Shown piece after piece: positions 49,901 to 60,491 of a stretch of DNA of 64,000 nucleotides. The notes below the pieces were generated by a model. The model had not been told where the DNA came from. It ran no database searches and worked only from the letters and a program-made list of their open reading frames with translations. This DNA comes from Holacanthus passer (Eukaryota; Chordata; Actinopteri; Pomacanthidae): contig JAFREQ010000041.1 in the NCBI GenBank assembly GCA_025331565.1, positions 2,294,001 through 2,358,000 on the forward strand. The letters are read 5' to 3'. Each line of letters begins with the position of its first letter. Position 1 is the first letter of the stretch. The translations under genes were made by a program, and so were the position numbers.

Positions 49901-52900
49901 GCTCTTACTGTACAATAACAGTAGATGATTATAAAGTCATAAGTCATTAATTTGCAAGTGATCAAATCACGTATTACAACTAAGAATACATTGTACTCCA
50001 GGCAGTAGAGTTGGGATCATATAAATTATATGACCAGATTGCATCATTAGACTTACAAAAACTGAAACAAGGAACAGCTTTGGCATTTTAATGTTTATTG
50101 AAGATGTTTTTGCTGTAATATTTTTTTGCATACTGAGTTTGAGTCCAAAAGTCCAAGTCCAAAAGACAGATTTTTTTTAATTATTCAGATAAATCTGAAA
50201 GGTGTGCTCTCATGTGCAAACATGCATGTACCATTTTCGTTTGTTTATGTGCATATTTTAGGCAGTTCTTGTCAGAAAGAAGTACATGTCAGCAGTCGAC
50301 AAAATAATGCCTGTTTGATGCACATACCATTTCCAATGGCTTCCCATGGCTATTTTTGGAGACTTAAATTGGAAACATACCGCAAATAACTGTCAAGAGC
50401 AGAATACTGTTCAATAAAAATGTTGAATTACTCATTCATATGCTCTCATTTGTCATTTGTTGCCTGTCCATGACTGAGGTATTCAGAAAAGTAATGGTAA
50501 TGTTGTTTTGCATACAACATATGACTGATAAACTCAAACACCACTCTGATTAAGGCAAGGTAGCTGAAAAAAAGCACAGTGAACTGAAGAATTGTGTGAT
50601 GTATTTTGTTTGGATGGAAACACATGTAGTTTAATCTCAAATTAGAGATGATCTGATCTTATTCCTCAAATGCAGGTACAAATTCAACGCTTGATAAGAA
50701 TCAGCCAGAAGATGCAATTGTGACTCCACTATTACAATGTTGCAGATTTTGTAGATGTCTGTGGCACTGTTGGTTCAAATTTGCAGTATTGACTGGTTAT
50801 CAATAACTTGTTCTGTTACATAATACTGAATAAAGCAAAGGACTCTGAGTTTATTTCACAGCAGTGGATTTTAAATAGCCTACAGAATTTACTTTAGGTC
50901 GACCTATAATAATAATATAATAGGCCATCGCACAACTATTAACTGTAGGTTCCTTGAGAAAGCATGGATAAGCAACATCAACTTCTGCCAAACAGATAAG
51001 TTGCAATCTTTTGACCAGTAATTATTATAAGTGCATTCAGCCATATTCATAATCCATAAAAACAGCCATGCAATATCTGCTAATTGGAGACTCTAAACAC
51101 TGAGTGTTGTGTGGGCCACAATCTAAGATAGAAGTAAGTTTAAAAAAAACAAAATATGATACTACTTTTGTAGCTTACCCGGATGATACTGATGAAGTAG
51201 AACTGAATTACACTGTCTAAATATGCACTGTCAACCAAACCACAATCCTTCAGACCAACAGAGAGATGTAGAAATCCACTGATTCCTTCCTGAGGAAATC
51301 CAAGCAACTTTCTATTTTCTGACTGCCGTACTTGCTCCTTCAATGTAGCTGTCAAGCAGAGTTATTGTGTATATTGTGACAGAAAACGCTGAAAGTCTTT
51401 GAAAGGCTTCTTAGCAATCTTTGTGCAACCACCTAATCTCTCGACTGATTCCACACAGTAGCCTGTCAGATGTTTTTCTGTGAAACCTGTCAATGCAGCC
51501 ATTGATACAGATACCAAATGGCTTCAATTTGTCATAGTGCCAAATATAATTGAGCCCTTTTGCAACAACACAGTAGTCTTGCACATTCCTGCATGATGTC
51601 TGCGCACAAATTGCACAGCTCCATCATTTAAATAACATCTTATTTTATTGTCAGTTTCTACTTTCTATTTATGCTTCTGACTACTGTTTTTTTTTTTTTT
51701 TTATCTTTCTCTATATTTCTTTTTTTTAATTTGTTATGGTGCATTGTTATGCACCAAAACACGTACACAACACCAATATTTCTAATTCGGATTCTGACGG
51801 CAGAATAAATAGGACATCCTACCTTCCACGCTGTCAGAGTAGTAAGTGCCGATGCCAGTATCACCACTGTCAGACACCGTGCTGTGTCGGCGCCCACCAC
51901 AGATACTGCTCCCAGGGCCAGGGGGGTTGCTGTGCCAAGCTGATTCATGGCCAGGGACCCATCCTGGAGAGCCACCACTATTGGAACCTAAAACAACAAT
52001 TTTTAAAGGTTATATATTACACAAGTTATTCAGTTACAAAATTGGGATTATCAGGTGGGCTACTCCCTAATGTTTGATTGAGTTATACCCAGATAGCAAG
52101 AAAGAAACTTATATTCTGACAGTCACCAGTGTCATGGTTTCAGTCTCTTGTGTTTTTACTAGTTTATCATTAGTAGATTTTGTGTTTTAATTCCTGATGG
52201 ATGGGGGTGTGGTCTTCAGGTGCTGGGGCTCTTTATTGCCACAGCTGCATCCCATCTGCTCTCATCACTGCCAGCTTTAAAACACTTGTCATTTCACCTG
52301 CAAGATCATCCCTTTCTATGTCCCTAGAGCTTTGTGTGCCCTTTCCCTTTTCCTGTCTACCAGTGTTTCGAGTGTTTCCCGTGTCTCCTGTGTTTCATTG
52401 GCTTTGTCTCTCCTGTGCACTGCTCAACCTGCTTCACCTGTTTGCCACCTACCTTCGAGCTGCGGCATCTACCACCCACCGCCCAGCCTCCAACCACTGA
52501 AGCTACTCTGCTCTACCAGCAATTCCAGTGTTAGTCACCTTTTGTATTCTTGTAAATCCTGGATTTTCTGTATTTAGTAAATCCCTTTTCTCCCTTCACC
52601 CTCACCTGTGTCTCACTCCCGGGTCCTATTGAGAAATAACCTAAAACGTGACAGAACGATCTGGCCCACCATCGACCCAGCAGACACAGACTCCATTCGC
52701 TATGTGGTCTCCATTCGGGCAGCCCAGCTGAAAAAACATGGCCAGATGATCCAAGAAATATTGATCAACCTACAAGGACTCTGCTCTGCTGGTGCGAATC
52801 TGAACTCTCGGCTCAATCATCACAACTCTTTGACATCATCCCCTGCAGCTAGCTCCTCCACTACCTCCTCTGTGGCTGACTATTCAGTAGTAGACTCTAG

Positions 52901-54534
52901 TGGGTTGGCTAGCCATCAGCCTGCTAGCCTTTTGCCTCCACCACCACCTGAGTTGGCTACCCATCGGCCTGCTAGCCTGCAGCCATCCCCTGTCCCCGTT
53001 CTGGCTAGGCCACAGCCTTCTCTAGTCCCTGTTCCATTCTTTCTGTCATGTTAGAGACCACATCCTTGGGTTAAGCAGTATATGTTGGTGTTCTTAATGT
53101 TCATGCATTCTATATCTTTAACAGCAAAATCACCCACAATCAGGTGTGTAACCCAGTTGTTAGCTTCCTATGCAGCACTTTTTGCTCCCAGAATTACTCT
53201 CAGTGAGAGGATGAGAAATTGTCCAGCTCAACTGATGGAGATCCAGCGTCCTGCAGCAACAGTGCAAATCTGTTTTCAAGTTGCACTACTTTGTTGTTGG
53301 GGAGGATTTTTGCTAACTCTTGCTTTTGCTACTGTTCAAAGCTGTGTTTTACTAAGCACAGGGGCTGATGATGCAGTCTGCCTGAATGTTAGTGCAGGCC
53401 ATTGCAAATCTCAGGGCAATGGGCTTCCTTTTTCTTAGCAGTCTTGTTGGCGCCAAATAGCATGTCCTAGCATTCTCTTGTCCACTGTTTGAGGTCATTG
53501 GAGTATGCAGGACTCTGTTAAGGACATTTTATGACATTGTGGTGGCGTCTGCAGTCTTTTATGCAGTGGTCTGCTGGGGAGGAGGGAGCACAGAGAGGGA
53601 CAGGAAGAGACTGAACAAACTGGTCAGGAGGGCTGGTTCTGTCCTGGACTGTTCTCTGGACTCCATTGAGGAGGTGGGTGAGAGGAGGATGTTAGCCAAG
53701 CTGACATCTATCATGGACAACCCCTCTCACCCCCTGCATGAGACTGTGGGAGCTTTAAGCAGCTCCTTTAGCAACAGACTAAGACTTTCACCCTGTAAGA
53801 AGGAGCACTACCACAGGTCTTTCATACCCACTGCAGTTAGAATCTATAACACCTCATTATAGTGTAATAACTGATGACTGTGCATTATTGTCGTTCATTG
53901 TGCAATATTGTAACAATTTTCTCACTCTGCAATATGTAGGAATTTTTCCTATTGCCTGTGCAATATTACAGCAAGTCAAGCAATTTTTTCTCACTGTTAA
54001 TGTCAAATAATTTTTCTTCTCATACTTAGCCTTCAACAAGAAAAAACATATACATACTGCAAATACTTTGCCCCTTTAAATACTATGCCCCTTTATTTCT
54101 GAGTACTTTATTTCCATTTACCTGTTTTTGCAAATTGCCGTAACAAGTGAATTTCCCCTGAGGGGGATCAATAAAGTCTTATCTTATCTTATTTTGTATT
54201 GATTTCAACCACATCACAGCTCTGGCTGATCTCTTACCTTCAGTAATCCAGATCCTGTTGCTGTCTGATCTACTCTGACAAACTGGCTGCATAAAATAAG
54301 ACTTCTTGTCCTTGTGTTCCCAGTTAGTTGACAGGACGTTAATGTTAAAGCTGCACAGTATGAGAGAACCATGATGCCAAAGTTGCTCCTCCGTGCTAGC
54401 TGCTGTACTGAAGCTGCTCCTTGCCTTTTAAAAGGAAATACTATATGTAGCTAACTCCCATCTTACGCATCATCTTCTCATCCTGTATCGTTATCTTATG
54501 GGTGTCTCACCTGTTTTATTAGACTCGTATCCAT
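37688..54534 (-). CDS. cep85l: Centrosomal protein 85-like (CEP85L)
   Basis: Thirteen coding exons in transcript order: 54511..54534, 54238..54286, 51823..51987, 46950..47812, 46430..46515, 45658..45775, 45401..45553, 45068..45220, 43104..43255, 42475..42592, 42335..42385, 38938..39121, 37688..37854. Phases agree throughout, giving 760 residues (human 805). The N-terminus MDTSLIKQ is short. Exon 3 has the family signature VSDSGDTGIGTYYSDSVE. Exon 4 is a large serine-rich region (HVMPSPSSS, DMKDSQPIRRWSSLTKL, RTQMWLTEQ). Exons 5..11 are coiled coil (KVKEGLLRQRELEIDR, KTRDRYITSLKKKCQ, QRIETLEKYLSDLPTLDEVQ, DDGVRLPMQDLKQLEMEN). Exons 12 and 13 hold ALCNILAQRAQGKEPNLSLL and QLRRDIDELRKSISDRYAQ. 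The family acts at the centrosome, and human CEP85L is needed for neuronal migration. The coiled coil between exons 11 and 12 is shorter than in human. Confidence 0.93.
38497..38535 (-). repeat. Decayed LINE 3' tail of the CACTGTGGGA type
   Basis: 'tattagtcccacaatgggga' followed by aatttcc is the reverse complement of the tail found at 61727 and 62117. It lies in the last cep85l intron. Confidence 0.5.
39310..39690 (-). mobile_element. tRNA-derived SINE
   Basis: On the - strand it begins near 39690 with a tRNA-like head (B-box 'ggtttgcatccc') and passes through 'tttgcatgttctccctttgc' and 'ccagggtgtcccctgccttc'. It ends in atggatggatgg repeats at 39318..39333. The layout is a common fish SINE. 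It sits about 190 bp from cep85l exon 12 (38938..39121) and extends the open frame upstream of that exon. Confidence 0.7.
43872..43907. repeat. (TG)n microsatellite
   Basis: Uninterrupted TG dinucleotides, about 18 copies, in a cep85l intron. Shorter TG runs lie at about 20478 and 32041, and a (TA) run at about 22585. Confidence 0.9.
44640..45037 (+). mobile_element. Fish interspersed repeat with LINE-type tail
   Basis: It contains 'gaggtttctgcctgttgaaa', 'ggaagtttttcctcactgct', 'agtatggtctagacctgctc' and 'gtgatttggcgccacacaaa', then taaaattgaactgaattgaattg. This is a very common teleost repeat with an (aattg) tail. The body is non-coding and the family name is not certain. An oppositely oriented aattgaattg tail lies at about 59026..59050. 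Confidence 0.6.
48074..49288. mobile_element. 1.2-kb inverted-repeat DNA element with an internal duplication
   Basis: Termini of about 60 bp are inverted copies: left 48074..48134 ('ccattggtttggctcatttc', 'ttgaaacagaaattacattc') and right 49227..49288. The left terminal part plus adjoining sequence is duplicated in tandem: unit 1 about 48074..48275, unit 2 about 48278..48485, both containing 'ttcagcacaacaccat' and ending in 'atataaatagtcagtg'. No transposase frame exists, so it is non-autonomous. A Tc1/mariner relationship is a guess from the TA-like ends. It lies in cep85l intron 3. Confidence 0.75.
52130..52653 (+). mobile_element. Gypsy-type LTR
   Basis: The LTR starts tgtcatggtttcag and ends aaaacgtgaca, so the ends are the inverted pair TGTCA...TGACA. 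Length is 524 bp. The following sequence 'gaacgatctggcccacc' leads straight into a gag-like frame, which marks this as the 5' LTR of a + strand element. The second LTR was not seen in the window. Confidence 0.65.
52668..53054 (+). pseudogene. Gypsy-type gag fragment
   Basis: The frame reads IDPADTDSIRYVVSIRAAQ and LKKHGQMIQEILINLQGL, then a proline/serine-rich tail (LASHQPASLLPPPPPELAT). It follows the LTR at 52130..52653. The usual initiator ATG before DPADTD is ATC here. The frame ends at 53054 and no protease, reverse transcriptase or integrase follows, so the element is truncated. Confidence 0.55.
53505..54195 (+). mobile_element. LINE 3' end (L2-like)
   Basis: Frame 53539..53862 reads ASAVFYAVVCWGGGSTERDR, VRRAGSVLDCSLDSIEEVGE and SFIPTAVRIYNTSL, the C-terminal end of a fish LINE ORF2. 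A 3' UTR and tail follow, 'aatttcccctgagggggatc' then aataaagtcttatcttatctt. It is 5' truncated. It lies in cep85l intron 2, in the opposite direction to the gene. Confidence 0.75.
54511..54534 (-). other. cep85l: Tiny first coding exon of cep85l
   Basis: The ATG at 54534 opens eight codons, MDTSLIKQ, ending at a GTGAGA donor. It joins in phase to an acceptor at 54286 (tcttattttatgcag), giving PVCQSRSDSNRIWITEG and then exon 3. The exon was chosen because its phase, donor and the TATA box just upstream all agree. An alternative start is the ATG six bases upstream of the exon 2 splice point (MQPVCQ...). Confidence 0.6.
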
Positions 54535-54576
54535 CTTCACAGTCACTTCTGTACCACATTCTGTATGACTGCGGTC

Positions 54577-54584
54577 TTTATATA
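54577..54584 (-). promoter_or_regulatory. cep85l: TATA box for cep85l
   Basis: On the - strand this reads TATATAAA, about 45 bases before the first ATG. A start site some 25..30 bases downstream would leave a 5' leader of only about 15..20 bases. CpG-rich DNA continues upstream to about 54900. Confidence 0.5.
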
Positions 54585-54599
54585 AGAGCAGGAAAGACG

Positions 54600-55640
54600 G
54601 CCGCCCGATCAGAGGACAAAAGAAACCAGAAACAAGGCCAGAGTCTGAACACACGGTTTCATGTTACAAGCTCGTGACACTATAACAGCGAAAACAGAAG
54701 ACCGTACGTGGGACGTGTTTGGTGTCAAAAACATCCTGTGGTTGATAACGGATCCTTCCCGTGAAGCCTGTCCGTTCTGGGCTGAACGTCCTCCGGGTGG
54801 AAGTGATCACAGCTGACTCCTCCTCCTCCTCCGCAGCTCAGCAGGCCCGCTGCTGGCACGCCGCGGCACCACGCACGCGCACGATGAACCCACGAACCGA
54901 GCGTGTATCTCGCTGTAGCAATGGGAGTTGCTTCCCATTCCCACGGCTCTTTGAGATCCTCTGGCAGCTTCCAAAAATTGTTGTCAGATGGTTTGATGTT
55001 TTCAAGCACAATAATTGCTCAAATTGAAAAGCGCCTCAATATGACAAGACGGACAGAGAAAGACAGATATGATGAACACTTATATCTCCTATCAACAGAA
55101 TATGATATCAAGGTGCTGAGTAAATGGATGTTTTGGCATAACGAAGGCATACATGAATATTTACATGTCATTTTTTATGTACTAAAAAACAAGCTCAAAT
55201 CCTGTCCATTTTATCCCACACAATGCAACCCAAAACCACCTGGCAACACAACAGACTCAGCGCTAAAGAAGTTTCTCCAAAAAGGCCTCAAACTGCAGGA
55301 GTCTAATGTAGCATTGGTTTGAAAAGTGGGGACAATAAAAAAGGCTCTGAATACATTTTCTGCATTTCTAGGTGATTTTATCACATAACCATCACAATAT
55401 GGTTAGGAAGGCTTAGTTTGATCATTCTGCCGAAAATTGGTAAATACATATCAGAAAAATCAGTATTACTTAATGAATGTTTAACGCACAACTCCACTGA
55501 TCATCAAATGCTGCAGTATTAAATTAGGGATATACACTACACTTGGAAGAATAGGACAAGGTGGTCTATGGTACAATAAACAGATACTGTTCCATTTGTA
55601 ACTTCAGTCACAACTGATAAGAAATTTATCAAAATAAGAA
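54600..55640. other. CpG-rich upstream region of cep85l and an unassigned open frame
   Basis: 54750..54900 is GC- and CpG-rich and probably belongs to the cep85l promoter. A + frame at 54903..55322 (139 codons) reads TRRTEKDRYDEHLYLLSTEY and CPFYPTQCNPKPPGN. I do not recognise it, and its composition is not clearly coding. No other feature seen. Confidence 0.3.
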
Positions 55641-55651
55641 ATTTAAGCTGT

Positions 55652-55842
55652 ATACAGTGGGGTCCAAAAGTCTGAGACCACAATGACATTCTAAAATTGT
55701 CACATAAACCTGGAAATAATCATTAAGCTAAAACTAAGTTAAGGCATGCAAAATGAAGACAAAATATCTAAGATTCAGCACTATTTCTAGTTTGGAAATC
55801 AAATTTAATCAAATGTATGGCATTGACCAAGTGGGTCAAAAA
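55652..55842 (+). mobile_element. Tc1-like terminal inverted repeat
   Basis: It begins tacagtggggtccaaaagtc then tgagaccaca, the outer end of a common fish Tc1 family, and runs about 190 bp to the border of the next LINE. A matching right end was not found. Confidence 0.5.
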
Positions 55843-55844
55843 CT

Positions 55845-57420
55845 TAGACTTAGACTTAGACTAAGACTTCCTTTATTGTCATTTTCTCAAATTACACAGC
55901 AGTGCATTTGGGTAACAAAATTACGATGCAATGGCTTCCAAGTTGTGTCAGCAGTATCATACAGTGAGGTAGCAGTGGGTATATAGATATAAATATATAA
56001 TATAAATACAGTGAGGTAGCAGTGGGTATATAGATATAAATATATAGTATAAATACAGTGCAGAGAGCTATGTATATACAGATGCAGATGGGCAGTAGTG
56101 CTCAGTATGAAGACTGGATCTATACTTTGAGTATTTACATGGGATATTATATAAATATTATCTCAACAGTCTATGTGCATGTGTGTTGGTCGTGTGCAGG
56201 TTGTAAGTTTAAGTGGGGTGCTGTCCGATTGGGGGGGGGGTTATGTGGCATGCAGCAGTCTGATAGCCAGGGGGAAGAAAGTGTTCCTCAGTCTAGCAGT
56301 TCTGCAGCGGATGCTGCGGAACCTTCTGCCAGACGCCAGCAGGGAGAACAGTCCATTGTGGGGGTGGGGGTGGTCAGAGAGGATCTGGTGGGCTTTGGCT
56401 AAGTAGCGCCTATGTGCGATGTCCTGGATGGGGGGGAGTGGGGTCCCAATGATCTTCTCCGCTGTCCTCACCACTCTCTGCAGATGTTTCCAGTCTGTGG
56501 CCTTGCAGCTCCCAGACCAGACAGAGATGCAGCTGGTCAGCAGGGTCTCGATGGTCCCTCTGTAGAAGGTGGAGAGGATGGGAGGTGGGAGGGAGGCTCT
56601 TCTCATCCGGCGCAGGAAGTGCAGGCGCTGCTGTGCTTTCTTTACCAGGGAAGAGGTATGCAGTGACCAGCTGAGGTTGTCTGTAATATAATATGCACCC
56701 CCAGGAATTTGGTGCTAGTGACAACCTCCACCGCTGTGTCATTGATGAGTAGTGGTGTGTGACTGGGTCTGGTTCTCCTGAAGTCAATGATAATCTCCTT
56801 TGTCTTGTCGACATTCAGGAAAAGGTTCTTATCCCTACACCAGTGCACCAGATGACCCACCTCCTCCCTGTAGGCCCGCTCGTCGTCATCTTGAATGAGG
56901 CCCACTACTGTCGTGTCATCCGCATACTTCAGGATGTGATTGGTGCAGAATCTGGGACGACAGTCGTGGGTCATCAGGGTGAACAGCAGGGGGCTCAGGA
57001 CGCAGCCTTGGGGGGAGCCAGTGTTCAGGGAGATGACACTGGAGGTGTTGTTGCCCACCCGTACAGACTGTGTTCTGTTGGAGAGGAAGTCCAGTAGCCA
57101 GTTACACAGGGGGGTGTTGAAGCCCAGGGGTCCCAGTTTGTCTACCAGGTGCTGAGGGATGATCGTATTGAATGCTGAGCTGAAATCCAGGAACAGCATT
57201 TGCACGTGGGTGTTCTTCTCCTCCAGGTGCTCCAGGCTCAGGTGAAGAGCAGAGGAGATGGCGTCCTCAGTGGAGTGGTTAGGCTGGTAGGCAAACTGGA
57301 ACGGGTCAAATGATGGGGGGAGTATGGAGATGATGAAGTCCTTTATCACCCTTTCGAAGCACTTCATGATGATGGGTGTGAGTGCAACAGGGCAAAAATC
57401 GTTCAGGCTTTTCACTCCTT
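55845..57420 (-). mobile_element. L2-like LINE, 3' half with reverse transcriptase
   Basis: Right to left: SLNDFCPVALTPIIMKCFER, motif A MLFLDFSSAFNTIIP, motif B NTGSPQGCVLSPLLF, catalytic motif C ILKYADDTTVVG, KTKEIIIDFRR, then a one-base frame change near 56685. It continues TDNLSWSLHT, LHFLRRMRRASLPPP, LLTSCISVWSGSC and RFRSIRCRTARLRNTFFPLA. The 3' end is an AATAAA-like signal and an agtcta repeat at about 55845..55875. It is truncated at its 5' end and frameshifted, so inactive, but otherwise well preserved. The fold family is the same as that of the 5' fragment at 11550..12770. Confidence 0.85.
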
Positions 57421-58059
57421 TGTAAAAAAAAAGGTCAGATTTCCTTAAGTTGTATCCCTTCTATTTAAGTATTGTGATGGAAATTTCAGAATCCTTGCAC
57501 TTCATTTTGCTGTATTTCAATTTAGTTCACTAAAAGTAGAGAGCAGGGTTAAGTAGACACTGTTTGATGTTTTTTTGTGTTTAGTTTATGGCTCTACATA
57601 TTCCTTTGGTCAGTTGAAAGTCAAGGTGTAACCTCAAAAGGAGACACCAGAAAAGACTATTTCTGCAAGCCAATCAGAAAATGGACTTCATGTCAGACAA
57701 CTTGATGTATTGTGCACCACGTGTTGCGGATGTATGTATAAAAGACGCCTTGAAGAAGAACTCGACACACATCCATCTGCGGCATGTTTTGTTGCTTGGT
57801 TGGTGTGTCCTCTTGCAAGAGAAATAAAAGCCACAGATACGCCTGGGACGTCTGATTTTAAGCGTCTTGTCAGAAATTACCAGTTAACAGTTATGAATTA
57901 AGATATGAATTAACAGTATGCTTTCAAATTACATTCAGGTGAATTTGAGCTACTTGTCAGGGGCTCATTCAAGTAACTTGATGTCTTGATGATTGTTTAG
58001 TTGTATCCAAAGCATGATCAGGCAGACCAAAAGTGACCACACCGTCAGAAACTCAATTG

Positions 58060-58480
58060 CTGACTCTGGAGTTTGACACTTGCACCAAATTGACCCTCCC
58101 ACCCTGACTAAGGAGAAGTACCATTCCATTGTTCAGAGATGTGCTATTCTCTCTGGTTTGAATCTTTGTGGAGAAGGATTCACACTGCAGCAAAATAATG
58201 ACCCCAGACACACCACAAAGACCAAAGAAGCCTGACTGTCATGGATTTTCCTCATCTGAACTCATCTGACCTCAACCCATTCAACATTCATGGGGACACT
58301 TGAAGATTGAGAAAGCCAAGCATTCTGTGACATCAAAAGAAGCTCTTTGGAACATTGTCAACCACCAATAACAAATACCAAAATATTCTTTAGGAGCATC
58401 AATTGCTGTTTTCATACAAGCTATCCTTTCTATCACAGCTGTTACATCTAAACCATGCCAGTAGCTTCCAATAGTTCCTC
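58060..58480 (+). mobile_element. Tc1-like transposase remnant
   Basis: Fragments of a Tc1 transposase lie in several frames: QQNNDPRHTTKT (second catalytic Asp region), then LTSTHSTFMGTLED-like sequence matching the PDLNP(I/F) box, and KSPSI/SQAFCDIKRSS-like sequence. Many stops and frame changes are present. It may belong with the terminal repeat at 55652, with the LINE inserted between them, but the right end is missing. Confidence 0.6.
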
Positions 58481-59595
58481 ATAGGACACTGAGTGGTCCA
58501 AGCCACTATGGTCTGGCCACAAGCGCATAACTTTAAGTGTTGCAAGATGGAGTCTTGGCTCATATGATTTTGTGTGATCTTCTGATCTCACAAATCCTCT
58601 GGCTCACAAAATAAAACGTTTCCCAACACCTAATCAGAACATACCCGGGGGGTGCTGTTGTGGTTATTATCTATAATGCCTTGATTGTTATGGTTACTGT
58701 TTACTAGCTCATATTCCTCTGGTCAAGAACCAGCAGAGAGCGGACGCTTTCACTGCTGCAGCTGAGGATATGTGGCTGGTACAGGACTCAAATTCGGCTG
58801 ATGAAGCCCTGGACATTTTGGACCCATTTCAAGGGGCACAGTCAGGCACCTCTGCTGCCTCCAACTATGGATCATCATGGATGCCCCATAGCTCCCCTTC
58901 AGAGCTCAGCTGCAGCTTACTGGATGCTTGCCCAGGGAACACTGGGGTCCCTTCTTGTCCTCAACTGCCCTGTTGGCGGTCTCCTTGGGGAACTCCTGGA
59001 AATCATCAGGAAGGCAGGTTCACTTTAATTCAATTCAATTCAAAAAACTGTATGTGTCCCTGGGGGGCAATGCAAAGGCACATAGAGCAGTAAGGGAAAC
59101 AAAAACCATACAGTGGCATAAAAGAAACAGTGCAATAAGATATTGTGACCATAGTACATGAAGAAGAATATTCAACATCATTAAACTTCAGCCAAGTACT
59201 TTTGTATTTCAGTTTCTTAACAATTCACTTCCCATTTCCTTTTACAGTATCTTTGTAAGTCTCACATCCACTGTTATCACACCAGATCTGTTGATCGTCT
59301 ATATAGTCAGTTCTAGAGATTTGATTAGATACAGAGGTCCAGCTTTTCCACTTCACTTTGTGGTCACTCATAATTCATGGTTTTTAAAAAATGTCTCTTG
59401 AAGGATTATGGTACTATGTAAATGAGGTATGAGGTTGTGGCTCAGGGGGCAGAATGGGTCATCCACTGATCAGAAGGTTGGTTGGTCAGATAGAGGCTTA
59501 TGAGCAACACTGTAACATATAACATGTTTTCATATCTGGATCACAGGGATGACTAGCCAGATCAGGAAGCTAATAATAACAAACGCTATTTAAGA
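58480..59595. other. No gene seen; repeat pieces
   Basis: 58740..59030 is a moderately GC-rich block with a + open frame (AAEDMWLVQDSNSADEALDI) that I do not recognise. 59026..59095 contains an inverted aattgaattg LINE-type tail. 59434..59535 resembles part of the SINE at 18555 ('ttgtggctcagggggcag', 'cagaaggttggttggtcag'). Confidence 0.35.
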
Positions 59596-59640
59596 TAAGA
59601 TAAACCTTTATTCGTCCCTCAACAGGGAAATTTGCAATGC
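59596..59640 (-). repeat. LINE 3' tail (CCCTGTTGAGGGACGAATAAA type)
   Basis: 'agataagataaacctttatt' then cgtccctcaacagggaaattt is the reverse complement of the tail type at 62117 (+) and 22129 (-). The LINE body upstream of it (to the right) was not recognised. Confidence 0.55.
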
Positions 59641-60159
59641 ATAGCAGCAAAGACAATAGGACAGTTAATTAGCAAAAAAAAAAAGCAAAATATAACAAGC
59701 TAAAAAGTATTTACAAATTTAACAAATATACACGAGATTATATACAGATATACATGAGAATATGGGTATGAGAAATATGACCAGTAAAGAAATATGACCA
59801 GTAAAATTAGATCTTGCATAGAAGAATTAGATATGAAATATTAGCTCTTATCTGTTGAACTACGGATACACAATTTAACTTAAACTGTACTGTACTGAAA
59901 AAAAATCTCATAGTAAATATGTGTTAGAATGAGAGTTCGACTTCTTAATAATAATGTTAATTGATTGAATCCCACCATATCAACAATCAGACCAGTGTTT
60001 TATGAACCATAAGCAGTAATGTACTGAGCCGTAGACCATAAGCCCCTGAATACAAAACGACTCATTGAAGTCGGTCAAGCTATCGTGCTTTTAATCCGGG
60101 CAAAACACCCCGTCTCCGTTTACTAGTACTTGTATACAGGCGACTATTGCCCATTGATA

Positions 60160-60389
60160 GTATAAAACCCGGTCCAATATGGCGGCACCGTTGACGGACG
60201 ATCCAAAGACCAATGGCTTTCATGCAGTCAGGCTTTCTGGCCAATCACGGCACAGTATGAACGACACGAGACGATGTGTGCCTGCCCACAGACTGTATAT
60301 GCCTGTCGTTTACAAGTTCAGTGAGTTAAATAAAGTTTGGTGGAAAAAACACTTCCGGTTTTAGAAGACATCAGGAAGTGCTACATAGA
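60160..60389 (+). promoter_or_regulatory. mcm9: Probable mcm9 promoter
   Basis: The region has a YY1-like aatatggcggc (60176..60186), a CCAAT box (60174), 'ccaatcacgg' at about 60240 and an ETS-like acttccgg at 60351..60358, just before a CpG-containing leader exon that ends in a splice donor. No transcription start is demonstrated. Confidence 0.4.
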
Positions 60390-60491
60390 ATGAATCCAGG
60401 GCAAACCCACCAGTTAAGCCCGCGCAACTCAAGTCGCTTGTTTACATCGGTGAAAGAAATTGAGGAGCCCTACAAAAATGTTTCCCTCTTT
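60390..60491 (+). other. mcm9: mcm9 leader exon, possibly coding
   Basis: An ATG at 60390 opens 34 codons (MNPGQTHQLSPRNSS...) to a GTAAGA donor at 60492. Spliced to the acceptor at 61453, the frame continues through EFQSHQFT into the usual mcm9 start. A second donor, GTATGT, lies ten bases further right and would not keep this frame. Whether this exon is translated is not shown. Confidence 0.4.

Noticed and set aside
37855..54510. Phospholamban (PLN) gene expected inside cep85l
   Set aside because: No 52-codon frame with the PLN-type basic start and hydrophobic end was seen on either strand of the introns. A decisive test would be a TBLASTN search.
60179..60364. Plus-strand frame starting MAAPLTDDPK
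   Set aside because: It sits over the promoter-like motifs before the mcm9 leader exon, ends before any splice donor, and resembles no known protein.
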